Below are positions 1 through 11,365 of a stretch of DNA of 64,000 nucleotides, in pieces; the stretch's first letter is position 1, and every line of letters starts with the position of its first letter. The stretch spans positions 372,001-436,000 of the forward strand of contig CAWDRV010000003.1 of NCBI GenBank assembly GCA_963804825.1, given 5' to 3'. Origin of the DNA: JBKQVT01 sp963804825 (GTDB lineage: Bacteria; Planctomycetota; Planctomycetia; Pirellulales; Thermoguttaceae). The notes under the pieces are model-generated. The model saw nothing but the letters and a program-made list of their open reading frames with translations, was not told the DNA's origin and did no database searches. Both the position numbers and the translations under genes were made by a program.

Positions 1-92
1 AAAGGGGACAGTCCCCATTTGTGCGACGACCAACGCTGCGCTCGGTGCCCGCCTTCGGGCCGTTCCGGCAAATGGGGACTGTTCCCTTTTCC
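1..92. repeat. REP-like palindromic element
   Basis: The ends are inverted copies: AAAGGGGACAGTCCCCATTTG on the left pairs with the right arm ending CTGTTCCCTTT, around a GC-rich centre that is itself partly palindromic. One G.T wobble sits in the arm (GGGGACAG against CTGTTCCC). An element at 59481-59569 has the same terminal design and the same wobble. There is no coding sequence inside. The form suits a REP element mobilised by a Y1 transposase, but no transposase is in the window. Confidence 0.6.
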
Positions 93-132
93 CGGAACCG
101 CAACCTCATTTAGTTGAAAGGAACGGCGAACG

Positions 133-1623
133 ATGGCGGAAAAGGCCTATCTGGCGATCGACATGGGGGCCTCCAGCGGACGGCACCTGATCGGACGCTT
201 CGACGGCGAAAAACTCCGGCTGGAGGAAGTGTACCGCTTCGAGAACGGGCCCGTCGAAATCGCGGGACGAATGCACTGGGACCTGTTGGGGCTATGGTCC
301 CATGTCTGCCGGGGCCTGCGGGCCGCGGCCGCCGTGGGACCGCCGGCAAGCATCGCCAGCGTGGGCGTCGATACCTGGGGGGTCGATTTCGGCCTGCTGG
401 GCAACGGCGACGAACTGCTGGGCAACCCCTATCACTACCGCGACAGCCGCACCAACGGCATGATGGAAAAGGCGTTCGCCCTGGTCAGCCGGGAAGAGAT
501 CTTCCGCCACACCGGCTTGCAGTTCATGCAAATCAACACGCTCTACCAGCTTCTGGCCATGAAGCTTTCCGGCTCGCCGCTGTTGGGCATCGCCAAGACG
601 TTTCTGATGATGCCCGACCTGTTCCATTGGCTGTTGACCGGCGTGAAGTGCAACGAGATGAGCGACGCCAGCACCAGCCAGTTCTACGATCCGGTCCGCG
701 GCGGTTGGGCCACCGAGCTGTTGGACCGTTTCGGCCTGCCGACCGACATCCTCGGCCGCATCGAGCAGCCGGGAACCAACCTCGGCCGACTGCGCGGGAG
801 CGTCACGGCCGAGACGGGCCTGTCGGCCGACGTGGTCTTGCCCGGCGCGCACGACACGGCCAGCGCCGTCATGGCCGTCCCGGCGCGGAGCAAGCCGGGA
901 CAAAGGCCCGATTGGTGTTACATCAGCTTGGGCACGTGGGCGTTGATGGGCGTGGAACTGCCCGCCCCGCTGGTCAACGACCAGGTGCTGCAACTGAACT
1001 TCACCAACGAGGGCGGCGTCGGCCACACCACCCGGCTGCTGAAGAACATCTCCGGATTGTGGCTGGTCCAGGAGTGCCGCCGCGTTTGGAACCAGGACGG
1101 ACGGAAATGGGATTGGGAAGACCTGAACCGGCTCTCGGCGTCGGCCCGGCCGCTGGTCTCGTTCATCAATCCGGACGCGGCCGAGTTCCTGGCCCCGGAC
1201 AACATGCCCGAGGCCATCCGCCGCTTCTGCCGGCGGACGGGCCAGGCGGTGCCCGGCGACGAGGGCGCGGTGCTCCGCTGCGGCCTGGAGAGCATCGCCA
1301 TGAAGTTCCGCCACGTGCTGGGGATGTGCGAATCACTGATCGGCGGGCGGATCGAGACCATCCACATCGTGGGCGGGGGCACCCGCAACCGCCAACTCTG
1401 CCAGGCCGCGGCCGACGCTTGCGGACGGCGCGTCGTGGCCGGGCCGGTCGAGGCCACGGCCATCGGCAATCTCATGGTGCAGGCGATCTCCGCCGGCGAC
1501 GTGGGCTCGATCGCCGCGGCCCGCGAGGTCATCCGCCGCAGTTTCGACGTGGAAGAGTACGAGCCGCGGAACACGAAGGTATGGGACGACGCCTATCCGC
1601 GGTTCTTGAACCTGCTGGGATAA
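133..1623 (+). CDS. rhaB: Rhamnulokinase (FGGY family)
   Basis: Predicted to phosphorylate L-rhamnulose with ATP in the cytosolic rhamnose degradation pathway. The 496-residue length is normal for the family. The N-terminal phosphate-binding loop reads AIDMGASSGR (residues 8-17), the catalytic-base motif is GAHDTASA with D241, and the C-terminal ATP site is VGGGTRN near residues 412-419. The ATG is chosen because AAAGGAA lies about 10 bases upstream and the frame is intact over its whole length. No other rhamnose genes (isomerase, aldolase) are adjacent, so the substrate rests on similarity within FGGY kinases; another deoxy-sugar kinase is possible but less likely. Confidence 0.87.
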   Translation: MAEKAYLAIDMGASSGRHLIGRFDGEKLRLEEVYRFENGPVEIAGRMHWDLLGLWSHVCRGLRAAAAVGPPASIASVGVDTWGVDFGLLGNGDELLGNPYHYRDSRTNGMMEKAFALVSREEIFRHTGLQFMQINTLYQLLAMKLSGSPLLGIAKTFLMMPDLFHWLLTGVKCNEMSDASTSQFYDPVRGGWATELLDRFGLPTDILGRIEQPGTNLGRLRGSVTAETGLSADVVLPGAHDTASAVMAVPARSKPGQRPDWCYISLGTWALMGVELPAPLVNDQVLQLNFTNEGGVGHTTRLLKNISGLWLVQECRRVWNQDGRKWDWEDLNRLSASARPLVSFINPDAAEFLAPDNMPEAIRRFCRRTGQAVPGDEGAVLRCGLESIAMKFRHVLGMCESLIGGRIETIHIVGGGTRNRQLCQAAADACGRRVVAGPVEATAIGNLMVQAISAGDVGSIAAAREVIRRSFDVEEYEPRNTKVWDDAYPRFLNLLG

Positions 1624-1690
1624 ACATAGAAAAGACGCCACCTTTTTCCAATATCAGTGATGTCCCCTTTTCAGGTCCGGGGCGATCGCG

Positions 1691-2170
1691 ATGAACGTGA
1701 AGAAGCTTTCAAAAACTGTGACCGGCATTTTTCTAGTCGGGCTCGTCGCCATTGCTTTGGCTTGGTACGCCCTCGATTTATTCGTGCATTGCGCGGTGGC
1801 AGGGCACGTGCAGGGGATGGCGGCGTCCAATATGGTTCACGTCTACAAGGATTTGTGCAAATATCGCGAAAGGAACCGGCGATGGCCGAAAAGCCTGCCG
1901 GACGCCGTGAAGGAAAAGGAGGCAAGTATAGGTGAGGGCGACATTGTGGACCGGGTTTCCGATCGGCCGCTGCTCTATTATCCCGATGCGAAGCCCGGTA
2001 CGAAAGCGCTCCTCCTTGCCCAGCCGGAACCACTCGAAATCGGCCTGTGGCCATTCGTCACGACGGAACGATTGGGCATACGAGCCGATGGGAAATTCGT
2101 TAACGTCAAGGGCGATGAAAAAGAAGTTGATGATTCCAAAATAAGGCAGGATTACCGGGCAATTCCGTAA
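1691..2170 (+). CDS. Small membrane-anchored protein of unknown function
   Basis: 159 residues. Residues 10-32 form one hydrophobic helix (around GIFLVGLVAIALAWYALDLF), followed by a soluble domain with YRERNRRWPKSL and a C-terminal half containing LLYYPDAKPGTKALLLAQPE. That last pattern resembles the C-terminal region of small planctomycete proteins annotated as pilin or type II secretion related, but I cannot assign a function. The start has no strong ribosome-binding site; AUG was taken because the helix begins soon after it. It stands alone between rhaB and the convergent pyrE. Confidence 0.55.
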   Translation: MNVKKLSKTVTGIFLVGLVAIALAWYALDLFVHCAVAGHVQGMAASNMVHVYKDLCKYRERNRRWPKSLPDAVKEKEASIGEGDIVDRVSDRPLLYYPDAKPGTKALLLAQPEPLEIGLWPFVTTERLGIRADGKFVNVKGDEKEVDDSKIRQDYRAIP

Positions 2171-2276
2171 TTTTTTCAACAACGCCGGGGTTTCCGTTCT
2201 CGCTTATCACGAGATTACCTTCCATCACCGTCTCGCCCGTGTAATAGTGAAATTCCGGTGTTCCTTGTGATTTTTT

Positions 2277-2882
2277 TCACGGCTCAAGTCCTCCACCACC
2301 TGGCGTAGACGGCGAATGGCCGGTATCCAACTCTGGCGATTGGATGCCGAAATCCTCGATGCTCAAGAGGCTGGCGAACTTGTAGCCGCGGGCGGCGAAT
2401 GCCTCGGCCCCGCCCTCGCGGCGGTCGATGATGGCCAACACCTGGTCCACCTTCAGCCCGAAGGCCTCGACGCGCTCGATCGCCTGGAACGACGAACCGC
2501 CGGTCGTGACCACGTCCTCGACAATCACGACCCGATCGCCCGGCTGAACCGGTCCCTCGATGTATTGATCGGTGCCGTGCCCCTTCGATTCCTTGCGGAC
2601 CATGAAGCCGACCAGCGGAGTGCCGCGGAGGGCCGACATGGTCACCACGGCGGCGGTGATCGGATCGGCGCCGATGGACATGCCGCCGATGGCCGCCGGC
2701 ATGTGACCGCGGGCCAACAGGTCGAGGATGCCCTCGGCGATCAGCACGGCCCCGGCCGGATCGAGCGTGACCTGTTTGCCGTCGAGGTAGTAGGTCGCCT
2801 TCTTGCCGGAAGCAAGGGTAAACTGCCCGAATTTCAGGGCCTTTTTCCGAACCAGGGCCACGAGGGCCTGTTTGTCGTACAT
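2277..2882 (-). CDS. pyrE: Orotate phosphoribosyltransferase
   Basis: Transfers ribose-5-phosphate from PRPP to orotate in de novo pyrimidine synthesis; cytosolic. The PRPP-binding motif VVIVEDVVTTGGS lies around residues 118-130, and YYLDGK plus the GGMSIGADPI loop are typical of the bacterial enzyme. The ATG at 2882 (MYDKQALVALV) is preferred over an upstream in-frame ATG at 2924, because family members begin near this point and the extra 14 residues fall in the putative promoter leader. About 201 residues, which is normal. A TTGGCC-18-TACAAT promoter candidate lies just upstream. Confidence 0.92.
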   Translation of the reverse strand: MYDKQALVALVRKKALKFGQFTLASGKKATYYLDGKQVTLDPAGAVLIAEGILDLLARGHMPAAIGGMSIGADPITAAVVTMSALRGTPLVGFMVRKESKGHGTDQYIEGPVQPGDRVVIVEDVVTTGGSSFQAIERVEAFGLKVDQVLAIIDRREGGAEAFAARGYKFASLLSIEDFGIQSPELDTGHSPSTPGGGGLEP

Positions 2883-2926
2883 GGCGGGTGTCCCTCTTGC
2901 ACAGAACCAAACGAGACGGAGCACGT

Positions 2927-2956
2927 ATTGTAGCGGGGCCGGGGATCAGGGGCCAA
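2927..2956 (-). promoter_or_regulatory. Candidate sigma70 promoter of pyrE
   Basis: Read on the minus strand: TTGGCC (2956-2951), 18 bases, TACAAT (2932-2927). Transcription would start near 2920 and leave a leader of about 38 bases before the pyrE ATG. Four of six -35 positions and five of six -10 positions match consensus. Confidence 0.4.
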
Positions 2957-2985
2957 GGGGTGGGATCATCGGAATCGCAGGAGGG

Positions 2986-3080
2986 CGGACATTCTTGTCT
3001 GCCCGTAAGCGATAGGCAAGAACCCGTAAACGACAGGCAAGAACCCGTGAGCGACAGGCAAGAATGCCTGTCCTCCTGAC
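2986..3080. repeat. Inverted repeat enclosing a 21-bp triple tandem repeat
   Basis: Three consecutive 21-base units (3002-3022, 3023-3043, 3044-3064) of the form CCCGTAAGCGATAGGCAAGAA, differing at a few positions. They are flanked by inverted arms: GGCGGACATTCTTGTCTGCC on the left against the right arm GGCAAGAATGCCTGTCC. It lies between pyrE and the alpha-galactosidase, both on the minus strand, and could act as a processing or termination hairpin. No coding potential was recognised. Confidence 0.65.
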
Positions 3081-3094
3081 ATGAATGGATCAAC

Positions 3095-5103
3095 TTATTC
3101 TTTTACGGGTCCTTCTTCCTTCGGCTGCCCCACTTTCAGCAGGACGGCGCCGTGCGACGGCACGGAGGTTTCAAAGCGGTCGGCGAAGCGGCCGAGGTCT
3201 TTCTGTCGCCACAAGTCGCGGACCGGTTGCGGCCCGCTCAGCTTCAGGTCGGCCCAGGCGACTTTCACCTTGGCCGGCAAGGTTCCGCGATTGAACAGGC
3301 CGACGGCCAGGGCGCCATCGGCCAGCGGACGGGCCCAGACCTCGCTGCCGTCCTGCCTCCGGATCGGTCCGGCCTGTTTGCCCAAGGGGTCCTGATCGAC
3401 CTCGAGGACTTCGCTGTTGGTCAACAGCGCCAGCGTAAAGTCGTCGAGTTGCGACATGTCGCAGCCGATCAGCAGCGGGGCGGCCAACAGCGACCAGAGC
3501 GTGATGTGGGTGACCTGCTCGTTCGGCGTGAGATTACTGGGATGGAGCGACGGCCCCCAGCCGACCTTGCCCACGACGAGCATGTCCGGGTCGTTCCAAT
3601 GGCCGGGGCCGGCATAGCGCTGGTGGCCGGCCTGGTTGAAACCGATGGTGGACATGCTGCGCCAGTTGTCGGCGATGTCGCCCGTGGTGCGCCAGCAGTT
3701 TCCGCCGGTCTCCGCGCCCCACTTCCAGACGTCGTCCATGCCGTACTGGCAGAAGCTGAAGACGATGTCGCGGCGGCAGCGGTCGAGGGCCGCTCGCATC
3801 ACGCGATAGGGCTTGACGAAGCCGTCGTGGCCGGGATCGCGGGGCACCTTGGCGTAGTAGCACCAATCGTACTTGAGATAATCGATGCCCCACTTGGCAT
3901 AGGTGTCGGCGTCCTGCTGTTCGTGTTGGTAGCTTCCCATCAAGCCCACGCAGGTCTTGGGACCGGGCGAGGAGTAGATTCCCAGCTTCAATCCCTTGCC
4001 GTGGACGTAGTCGGCCAGTGCCTTCATGTCGGGGAATTTCTTGTTCGGGTGGATTTCGCCGTGGGCGTCGCGGTCGCCCATCCAAGCATCGTCGATATTG
4101 ACGTATTGGAATCCGTGGGCGGCCAGGCCGCTCTGGACCATGGCGTCGGCGGCGGCGCGGACCTTCTCGTCGCTGACCGCGTCGGCCCAGCAGTTCCACG
4201 AGTTCCAGCCCATCGGCGGCGTCAGGGCCAGCTTGTGCGGGCCGCCGACGATGGTCAGCCTTCCGGTCGTCTCGCCCAAGGCGTTCTTCACGGTCACTTC
4301 CACCACCGTGGTCCCCGGCTGCTTGAGCGAACCGCGGAGGATGCCGGTGGCCGGGTCGAGCGAGAGCCCCTCGGGCAGATTGCGGGCGGAAAAGCTCAAC
4401 GGCGCCCGGCCGGTGGCCGGCACGAGAAAGAGGAACGGGCGGCCCGGCGTGGAACCGGTGATGCGCGGGCTGTGGATGGCCGGCCGGGGCGAGTTTTCTC
4501 GGGCCAGCGCCGGCGGCGCCGCCGATTTAATCGACATCGCCACCGGCTTGGCCGCGGCCGCGGGCAAAAGCTTGATCCTCGCGCCCGCCCAGTCGGCATG
4601 GCAGAAGTCGATGCTCGCCTCCGGACCGATCACCAAGAGCGTCAGCCGCTTGGCGCCGCGGAGATCGGCGGAGAGCAGCTTGGCGGCGTCGTTGCCGTGC
4701 ATCTCGCCGCTTTCGGCAACCTTCTTGCCGTCGACCAGGACCTGGAAGCGGACGGCGCCCTTGCCGCCGGTTTCGTCGTCAACGCCGACCCTGGAGATGA
4801 ATCGCGTCGCCGCCCCCTTCAAGGCGATCTTCATCGTGCTGTCGGCGTGCGTGCCGACGCCGTGGGCGAACGTCACGCCGTGGATCTTGATCGCATGTCC
4901 TTCGACCGAGTGGTTCGCCTGCGCCGTGCGCCAGCCTTGCTCGATTTTGCTCACGTCCAGGCTGTCGAGCCAAATGGCATGGGCGGGAAGCGTATCGGCT
5001 GGCAGGGCCGCGGCCTCGTCCGCCCGGCGCGCGACACGATGATTCCGCTTCCGACAACAACAAGACCGGCCAGGACCACCCTCAAAAAGGAATGTTGCAA
5101 CAT
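3095..5103 (-). CDS. Secreted alpha-galactosidase, NPCBM + GH27, one frameshift
   Basis: Predicted to hydrolyse terminal alpha-galactosides outside the cytoplasm. The main frame (3095-4954, 619 residues) starts with an NPCBM carbohydrate-binding domain (VTFAHGVGTHADS), then a putative-Ig linker, then the GH27 barrel (PPMGWNSWNCW; nucleophile Asp in YLKYDWCYY; acid/base Asp in RTTGDIADNW). Upstream in another frame, from the ATG at 5103, a signal peptide reads MLQHSFLRVVLAGLVVVGSG; GGAGAA precedes it. The two frames join near 5025 in a G-rich run, giving ADEAAALPADTLPAHAIWLD into the main frame. I therefore give one gene of about 668 residues with a single-base error or mutation. An alpha-N-acetylgalactosaminidase of the same family is possible. 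Confidence 0.82.
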
Positions 5104-5269
5104 GTCACGTTCTCCGGTTACGGTTGCCAAGGGAGAGAATTCAACGAGGCGACGGCCCATGTCCGGGAAAACAGCGAGCCGGACGCCGTCAGCCTCCGGA
5201 TATCGTCGCCCCGCGACGAGGCGTTTGTTTGCCGGTTCGTCGCGGGGCGATGGGTAATGTCGCCAAATC

Positions 5270-5340
5270 CGGTGGCTCACGCCACCGGCTCATGCCACCG
5301 GCACGCGCCACCGGCTCATGCCACCGGCGCACGCGCCCGG
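5270..5340. repeat. 13-bp tandem repeat (x4) with hairpin potential
   Basis: Four 13-base units, GCCACCGGCTCAT / GCCACCGGCACGC / GCCACCGGCTCAT / GCCACCGGCGCAC, at 5281-5332. They are preceded by CCGGTGGC, which pairs with each GCCACCGG, and followed by a GC-rich palindrome (CCCGGGACGGTCCCCCGGG). The array lies downstream of the oxidoreductase stop on the minus strand, so it could form a transcript-end hairpin. Confidence 0.55.
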
Positions 5341-5365
5341 GACGGTCCCCCGGGACCGATTCGGC

Positions 5366-6797
<1,432 letters not shown>

Positions 6798-6994
6798 AGC
6801 AAATCCCCCCCTTACGTTACCGACCAAAGAACGTCCAAGGACACTCGTCAACATGCCGCCCGCGACCGGTGCATCGTCGTGGCACGTTGCGCCATTATCG
6901 CCGCTCGCCGGGGGCTCGGCAAGGTTTTCCGATGTTTCCGCGTCATATCGGGGTTTTTCGCAGGCAACCTTCGGGGGAACGAAAAACGTGGCGA

Positions 6995-7024
6995 TTGACA
7001 GCGGAGTGCAACCTGCTGCATAAT
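6995..7024 (+). promoter_or_regulatory. Strong sigma70-type promoter candidate
   Basis: TTGACA (6995-7000), 18-base spacer, CATAAT (7019-7024). Transcription would start near 7031, about 85 bases upstream of the ATG of the TPR-like gene at 7116. The rest of the 318-base divergent gap with the oxidoreductase shows no gene. Confidence 0.55.
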
Positions 7025-7115
7025 AGGAGCACCCCCCGTCGTGGGCGGCGCCTCATCCGCGGTCAGATCTTTCCGGCCTGCCGAACACCCAATCATCCTA
7101 CGCAGGGTCTTGAAC

Positions 7116-10100
7116 ATGAGAACGTCTTTCTTCATTTCGGTCCTGGTCGTCGCGTTTTCACTTTCTTCATTCGATCGCCGCCGCCGACAAAGACGTGAAA
7201 AAAGGCGCGGACGCGAAGAAACCGCAGTCGCCTCCCACCGTGGTCTATCTCGACAAGTCGATGCATTGGGACCTCTTTGCGGGGGACGATGCCCACAGGC
7301 TGCCGCTGCCCCGCGAGTTGTTTCGGCAGGCCCTGCTGATCGCCGCCCGCGACCAACTCGGCTTGACCACCCGCGACGCATGGCTGGGCGACGCCATGCC
7401 CACCGAAGGAAACAACGCGCCGTTCGAGCTGCGCATGCAATACGATCCAAGTACGCCGCTGGAGATCCTTCGCGGTTATCAAGCCGACTCCGCCGGTGTT
7501 CAAGCGGTACGAGCTGAAGCTGAACGGCGATATGCCCTACCTGGCGGCCGAAGCGGAGAAACTGTCGCGGACGAAGTTCGTCGAGGTGCTGAAGGAGGCT
7601 GGTTTTTCGGGCAAGGCGAACGCGTGGAAGCCCGACGCCAAAATGCCCGAGCCGCATCGAGAACCTCCTGGCCGAGATGACCTTCACTTCGCAGTTCCAG
7701 GCGGTGCGCGAGTTGCACGAGGCGATTCATTCCGGCGGCGAATCGCCCGCGCTGCTGGGCGGCCTGGTCCGCGGCTATGCGAACCTGGGCCTGCTGACGG
7801 AGTATCTTTGGCACCCGGAGCACAAGGCCTTCAAGGCCCGGGCGTTGCTCTATGCGCAGCGCATGGTGGCCCGCGACGAACACTCCGCCCAGGCCCGATG
7901 GCATCGCGCGTACGCGCTGGCCCTGATCGGCCTGCACAAAGCCGCCTTGGACGACTTGGACGCGGCGGAGAAGGAAGCGAAGGCCGCCGGCGGCGAACGG
8001 CCCGGCGCAGCCGGCGTGGGCGCCGCTGCTGCGGGCGTATTGCCATTACGACATCGACCGGCTGGCCGCCGAGGGGTCGGGCTCCTCCCAGGCCCAGTTG
8101 GCCGGATTGCTGGCCTATTGCTCGGCCGAACTGGCCAACAACCCAGGCTGGCGATGGCCAAGGCCACGGAACTCCTGCCGTGGATGCCGGAATGCTATCG
8201 GCTCTACCACGGACAGTGCATGTCCGGAGACCTGACGATAGCTGCGTCGCGGGGCCTCCGCGGCGCCGAAGGTGTTCGGCGAAAGACTCTATGCGCGGCT
8301 GGCGGCCATGCCGGGCTTGCCCGAGGGCGCGGCCGCGATCGCCAAGCAGCGAGGCGGGGGAAAAGGACTGTTGGGGAAACCTTCTCGGCGAGTCGAAGCC
8401 GGACGCCGTCGCCCGAGGAGGAATTCGACGCCCGCGCACAACTGATGGCCGCCTTGCTGGCCGCCGGCAAGCCGGCCGGCAAGGCCTTGCCGGAAAAGAC
8501 GCACCGGCGACAAAAACGGCGGCGACAAGAACGGCGAGAAGAACGCGGCCGGCGCCGAAGGTCCCGTGGACCGCGGCGAACCGTCGTGGTCCGTCTTGGC
8601 GCACCCTGATCCGCGACGTGTCCTTCTTGCAGGCGTGGGATCAAATGCGCAGACCCGTCGGCGAGCCACGGACGAGTTCCTCGCGCAGGTCGCGCCGTTG
8701 GTGGCCGACGATCCCTATCGCGGACTGATCGCAAGTCACGCGAGCGAGCCCGGCCAACGCAAGGAAGCCCTCGAAGAACTGGTGAAAGTCAACACGAGAG
8801 TCGAGGGACTCGAGGTACGGGCGCTTGCCGTGCTGGACGCCTACGCAGACTTCGACCACGCCGCTTGACGAGAGGCAGGCGTGCAATCCCTTCTTCCAGA
8901 GTCGACCACGTCGCCAATGAACTCATCTTCATCATCGAACACTATCACAACGATCGCCTGTCCGCCGCTCGCCGTTTGCTGGCGATCAGCCCCGATTCGC
9001 CCTATGCGAAGGCGACCTTGATCGAGGACGACTGGCCGAACGTGCGGCAGCACGCCGAGGCCTGGGAAAAGGACGCCGCCCATCAGCCGGCCATGCTGGC
9101 GGCGCTGGCGAAGCATCATCTCGAGGACGGCAAATTCGCCGCCGCCGAGCGATGTCTGAAGGCGGCCCTGCCCATGGCCCCCGACGAATCGACCTACCGC
9201 CAGTTGGCCGGTGTCTACGAGAAGCAGGGCCAGGAAGACAAGTGGCTGGCGACGCTGGAGGAGTTCTTGCAACGGCCCAGGCCCGGTGAGGGCTTGGACG
9301 ATGCCCGCGTGCGACAGACCATCGCCTTGCACTTCATGGAACGCAAACAATGGGAGAAGGCCGAGCCCTACGCCGAGGAAGCCGCGAAAACCGGGGCGGG
9401 TTGGGCCATGTTGACGGCCGGGGCCTGCCAGGAAGGGCTGAAAAACTGGGACGCGGCCGAAGAACACGTGCGCAACGCGGCTACGACGTATTCGGACGGG
9501 CGACTGGCTTGGTACTGCTTCTGCCGGCGGACCGGCCACGGCGACCTGGATTCCGCGCGGCAAACGGCCACGCGAATTCATCGAAAACTTCGACCCGAAC
9601 AACGCCGACGCGTTCACGCCTCATGACTTTCCGGGAGGGCGGCGCCCTTCTTCTATGTGCTCGAGCAGCAGTTCGACAAGGCGCTCCAACTGCTATGAAG
9701 GCGAATTCGCCAGACAAAGCAATCCCTGTATGCGGCCTGGAGGCGGCCCTCGTTGGCCGACCGCCTGAAGGACACCAAGAAGCGCGACGAAGTCTTGCAG
9801 CAGATCAAGACCAAGGGGCGCCACCTATATGCGCCAAATCACCGGAAACCGCGGCTGGAATTGCTCGCCCTGGCCGACCTTATCATCGAGGACCTGGCCC
9901 ACGGCGGCAAGGGCGCCATCGATCTGAAAGCGGCGGACAAAATCCAGCGCAGCCGCCGACGACCACGGAACGAATGAAGTTCAACTGCCTTCCTCGCCAT
10001 CTACCTCGATCTGCACGGCAAACAAGACGAGGCGATCCGATACTGGCGACGTTGCGTGGCCTGCACCGGCGGCCATGGATAACCTGCATCGCACCTCGCG

Positions 10101-10190
10101 GCCGCCGAACTGATCGCCCACGGCCACAAAGCCGAAATCAATGCGGTCGAAGAGGCCCTGAAGGGCAAGAAGCCGAAGGAAAAGAAGTAG
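7116..10190 (+). CDS. Large secreted TPR-like protein broken by many frameshifts
   Basis: One protein of roughly 1,000 residues can be followed through all three plus frames. It has a signal peptide (MRTSFFISVLVVAFSLS), then AADKDVKKGADAKKPQSPP and YLDKSMHWDLFAGDDAHRLP. Helical repeat segments follow, such as GYANLGLLTEYLWHPEHKAF, DEHSAQARWHRAYALALIGL, AALAKHHLEDGKFAAAERCL and YRQLAGVYEKQGQEDKWLAT, which read as tetratricopeptide-type repeats. The longest clean stretch is 8865-9626. The end reads AVEEALKGKKPKEKK before a TAG near 10188. At least ten shifts occur in 3 kb, denser than in the neighbours, so decay as a pseudogene cannot be excluded. A role in protein interaction in the periplasm is inferred only from the repeats. 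Confidence 0.6.
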
Positions 10191-10259
10191 GTCCGCCGCG
10201 CCCGGCCCGCCTCACGCGAGCATCGGCTGCCCGCCCCGGACCAGCAGATTTTGTGGGGT

Positions 10260-11341
10260 CTAATCGCCGAGGCAGATTCCCAACGCCCGGGCCGTCCGCG
10301 CAAGACTTCCCTCGGGCGGGATGGTCTTCAGCCGCCCAATCGCTTCCGTGAGCTTCACCGATCCCACGTGGTCGCCCTGATAGGCCACCATGGATCCGAA
10401 CTTTCCATCGGCGATCAATTCCACCGCCTCGGCGCCGAAGATCGAACACAGCACGCGATCGAAATTGGTGGGGCAGCCGCCGCGCTGCAGGTGTCCCAGC
10501 ACGCAGGTGCGGGTCTCCTTGCCCGTCCGCAACCCGATCTCTGCGGCGACCGCGGCGCCGACGCCGCCCAAGCGGGCCTCGCGGTTGGCGGGCTGATCGG
10601 CGGCGGTGACGAACTGGCCGCCCCGCTCGCGGCGCCCTCGGCCACGGAGACCAGCGTGAATTGCTTGCCCACGCCCTCCCGCTCCCGAATCTTGGCCACG
10701 ATGCTCTCGTAGGTGAACGGGATTTCGGGGATGAGGATCACGTCGGCGCCGCCGGCGACGCCCGCATACAGGGCGATCCAGCCCGCGTATCGCCCCATGA
10801 CCTCCAGCACCATCACGCGGTTGTGGCTTTCGGCGGTGGTGTGCAGGCGGTCCAGCGCGTCGGTGGCGCAGGCGACCGCCGAGTCGAATCCGAACGTCAG
10901 CATGGTGCCTTCGAGGTCGTTGTCGATCGTCTTCGGCACGCCGACGACGGGCACGCCGCCCTCGAACAACTGCTGGGCGATGCTCAAGGAACCGTCCCCG
11001 CCGATGCTGACCAGTCCGCGAATGTTCTGTTTTTTCAGGCCGGCCAGTACGCCGTCGATCAGTTCCCGGGGAAGGCGGCGGGTCTGGCCGTGGCCGACCT
11101 TGGCCGAGAAGCGGCCGCGGTTGGCGGTGCCGAGGATGGTTCCGCCGCGGGTCAGCAGGGCGCCGAGTTTCTGGTAATCGAGGGGGAGAATCCGTTGGGG
11201 TTCCAGGATGCCTTCGTAGCCGCCGAGGAATCCGACGGTGTCCCAGCCGCGTTTGGCGGCCGCCTTGGCCACGGCGCGGATGACCGCGTTCAGTCCGGGG
11301 CAATCTCCGCCGCCGGTCACGATGCCGATGCGATCCGCCAT
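10260..11341 (-). CDS. pfkA: 6-phosphofructokinase, one frameshift
   Basis: Phosphorylates fructose-6-phosphate in glycolysis; cytosolic. Motifs: GGDCPGLNAVIRAV (residues 11-24), GTANRGRF, GGDGS (114-118), PKTIDND (136-142), MGRYAGWIAL. Glycine in GGDGS argues for ATP rather than pyrophosphate as donor; the lysine in PKTIDND is found in actinobacterial-type group III enzymes, which combine this Gly and Lys and use ATP. The frame breaks near 10625 and the C-terminus continues in another frame (RTCVLGHLQRGGCPTNFDRV to ARALGICLGD). Complete length about 360 residues, normal for the group. Adjacent to, and transcribed after, the membrane protein genes on the same strand. Confidence 0.88.
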
Positions 11342-11365
11342 CTGGTTTCTCCTTATGTTCCGCGT

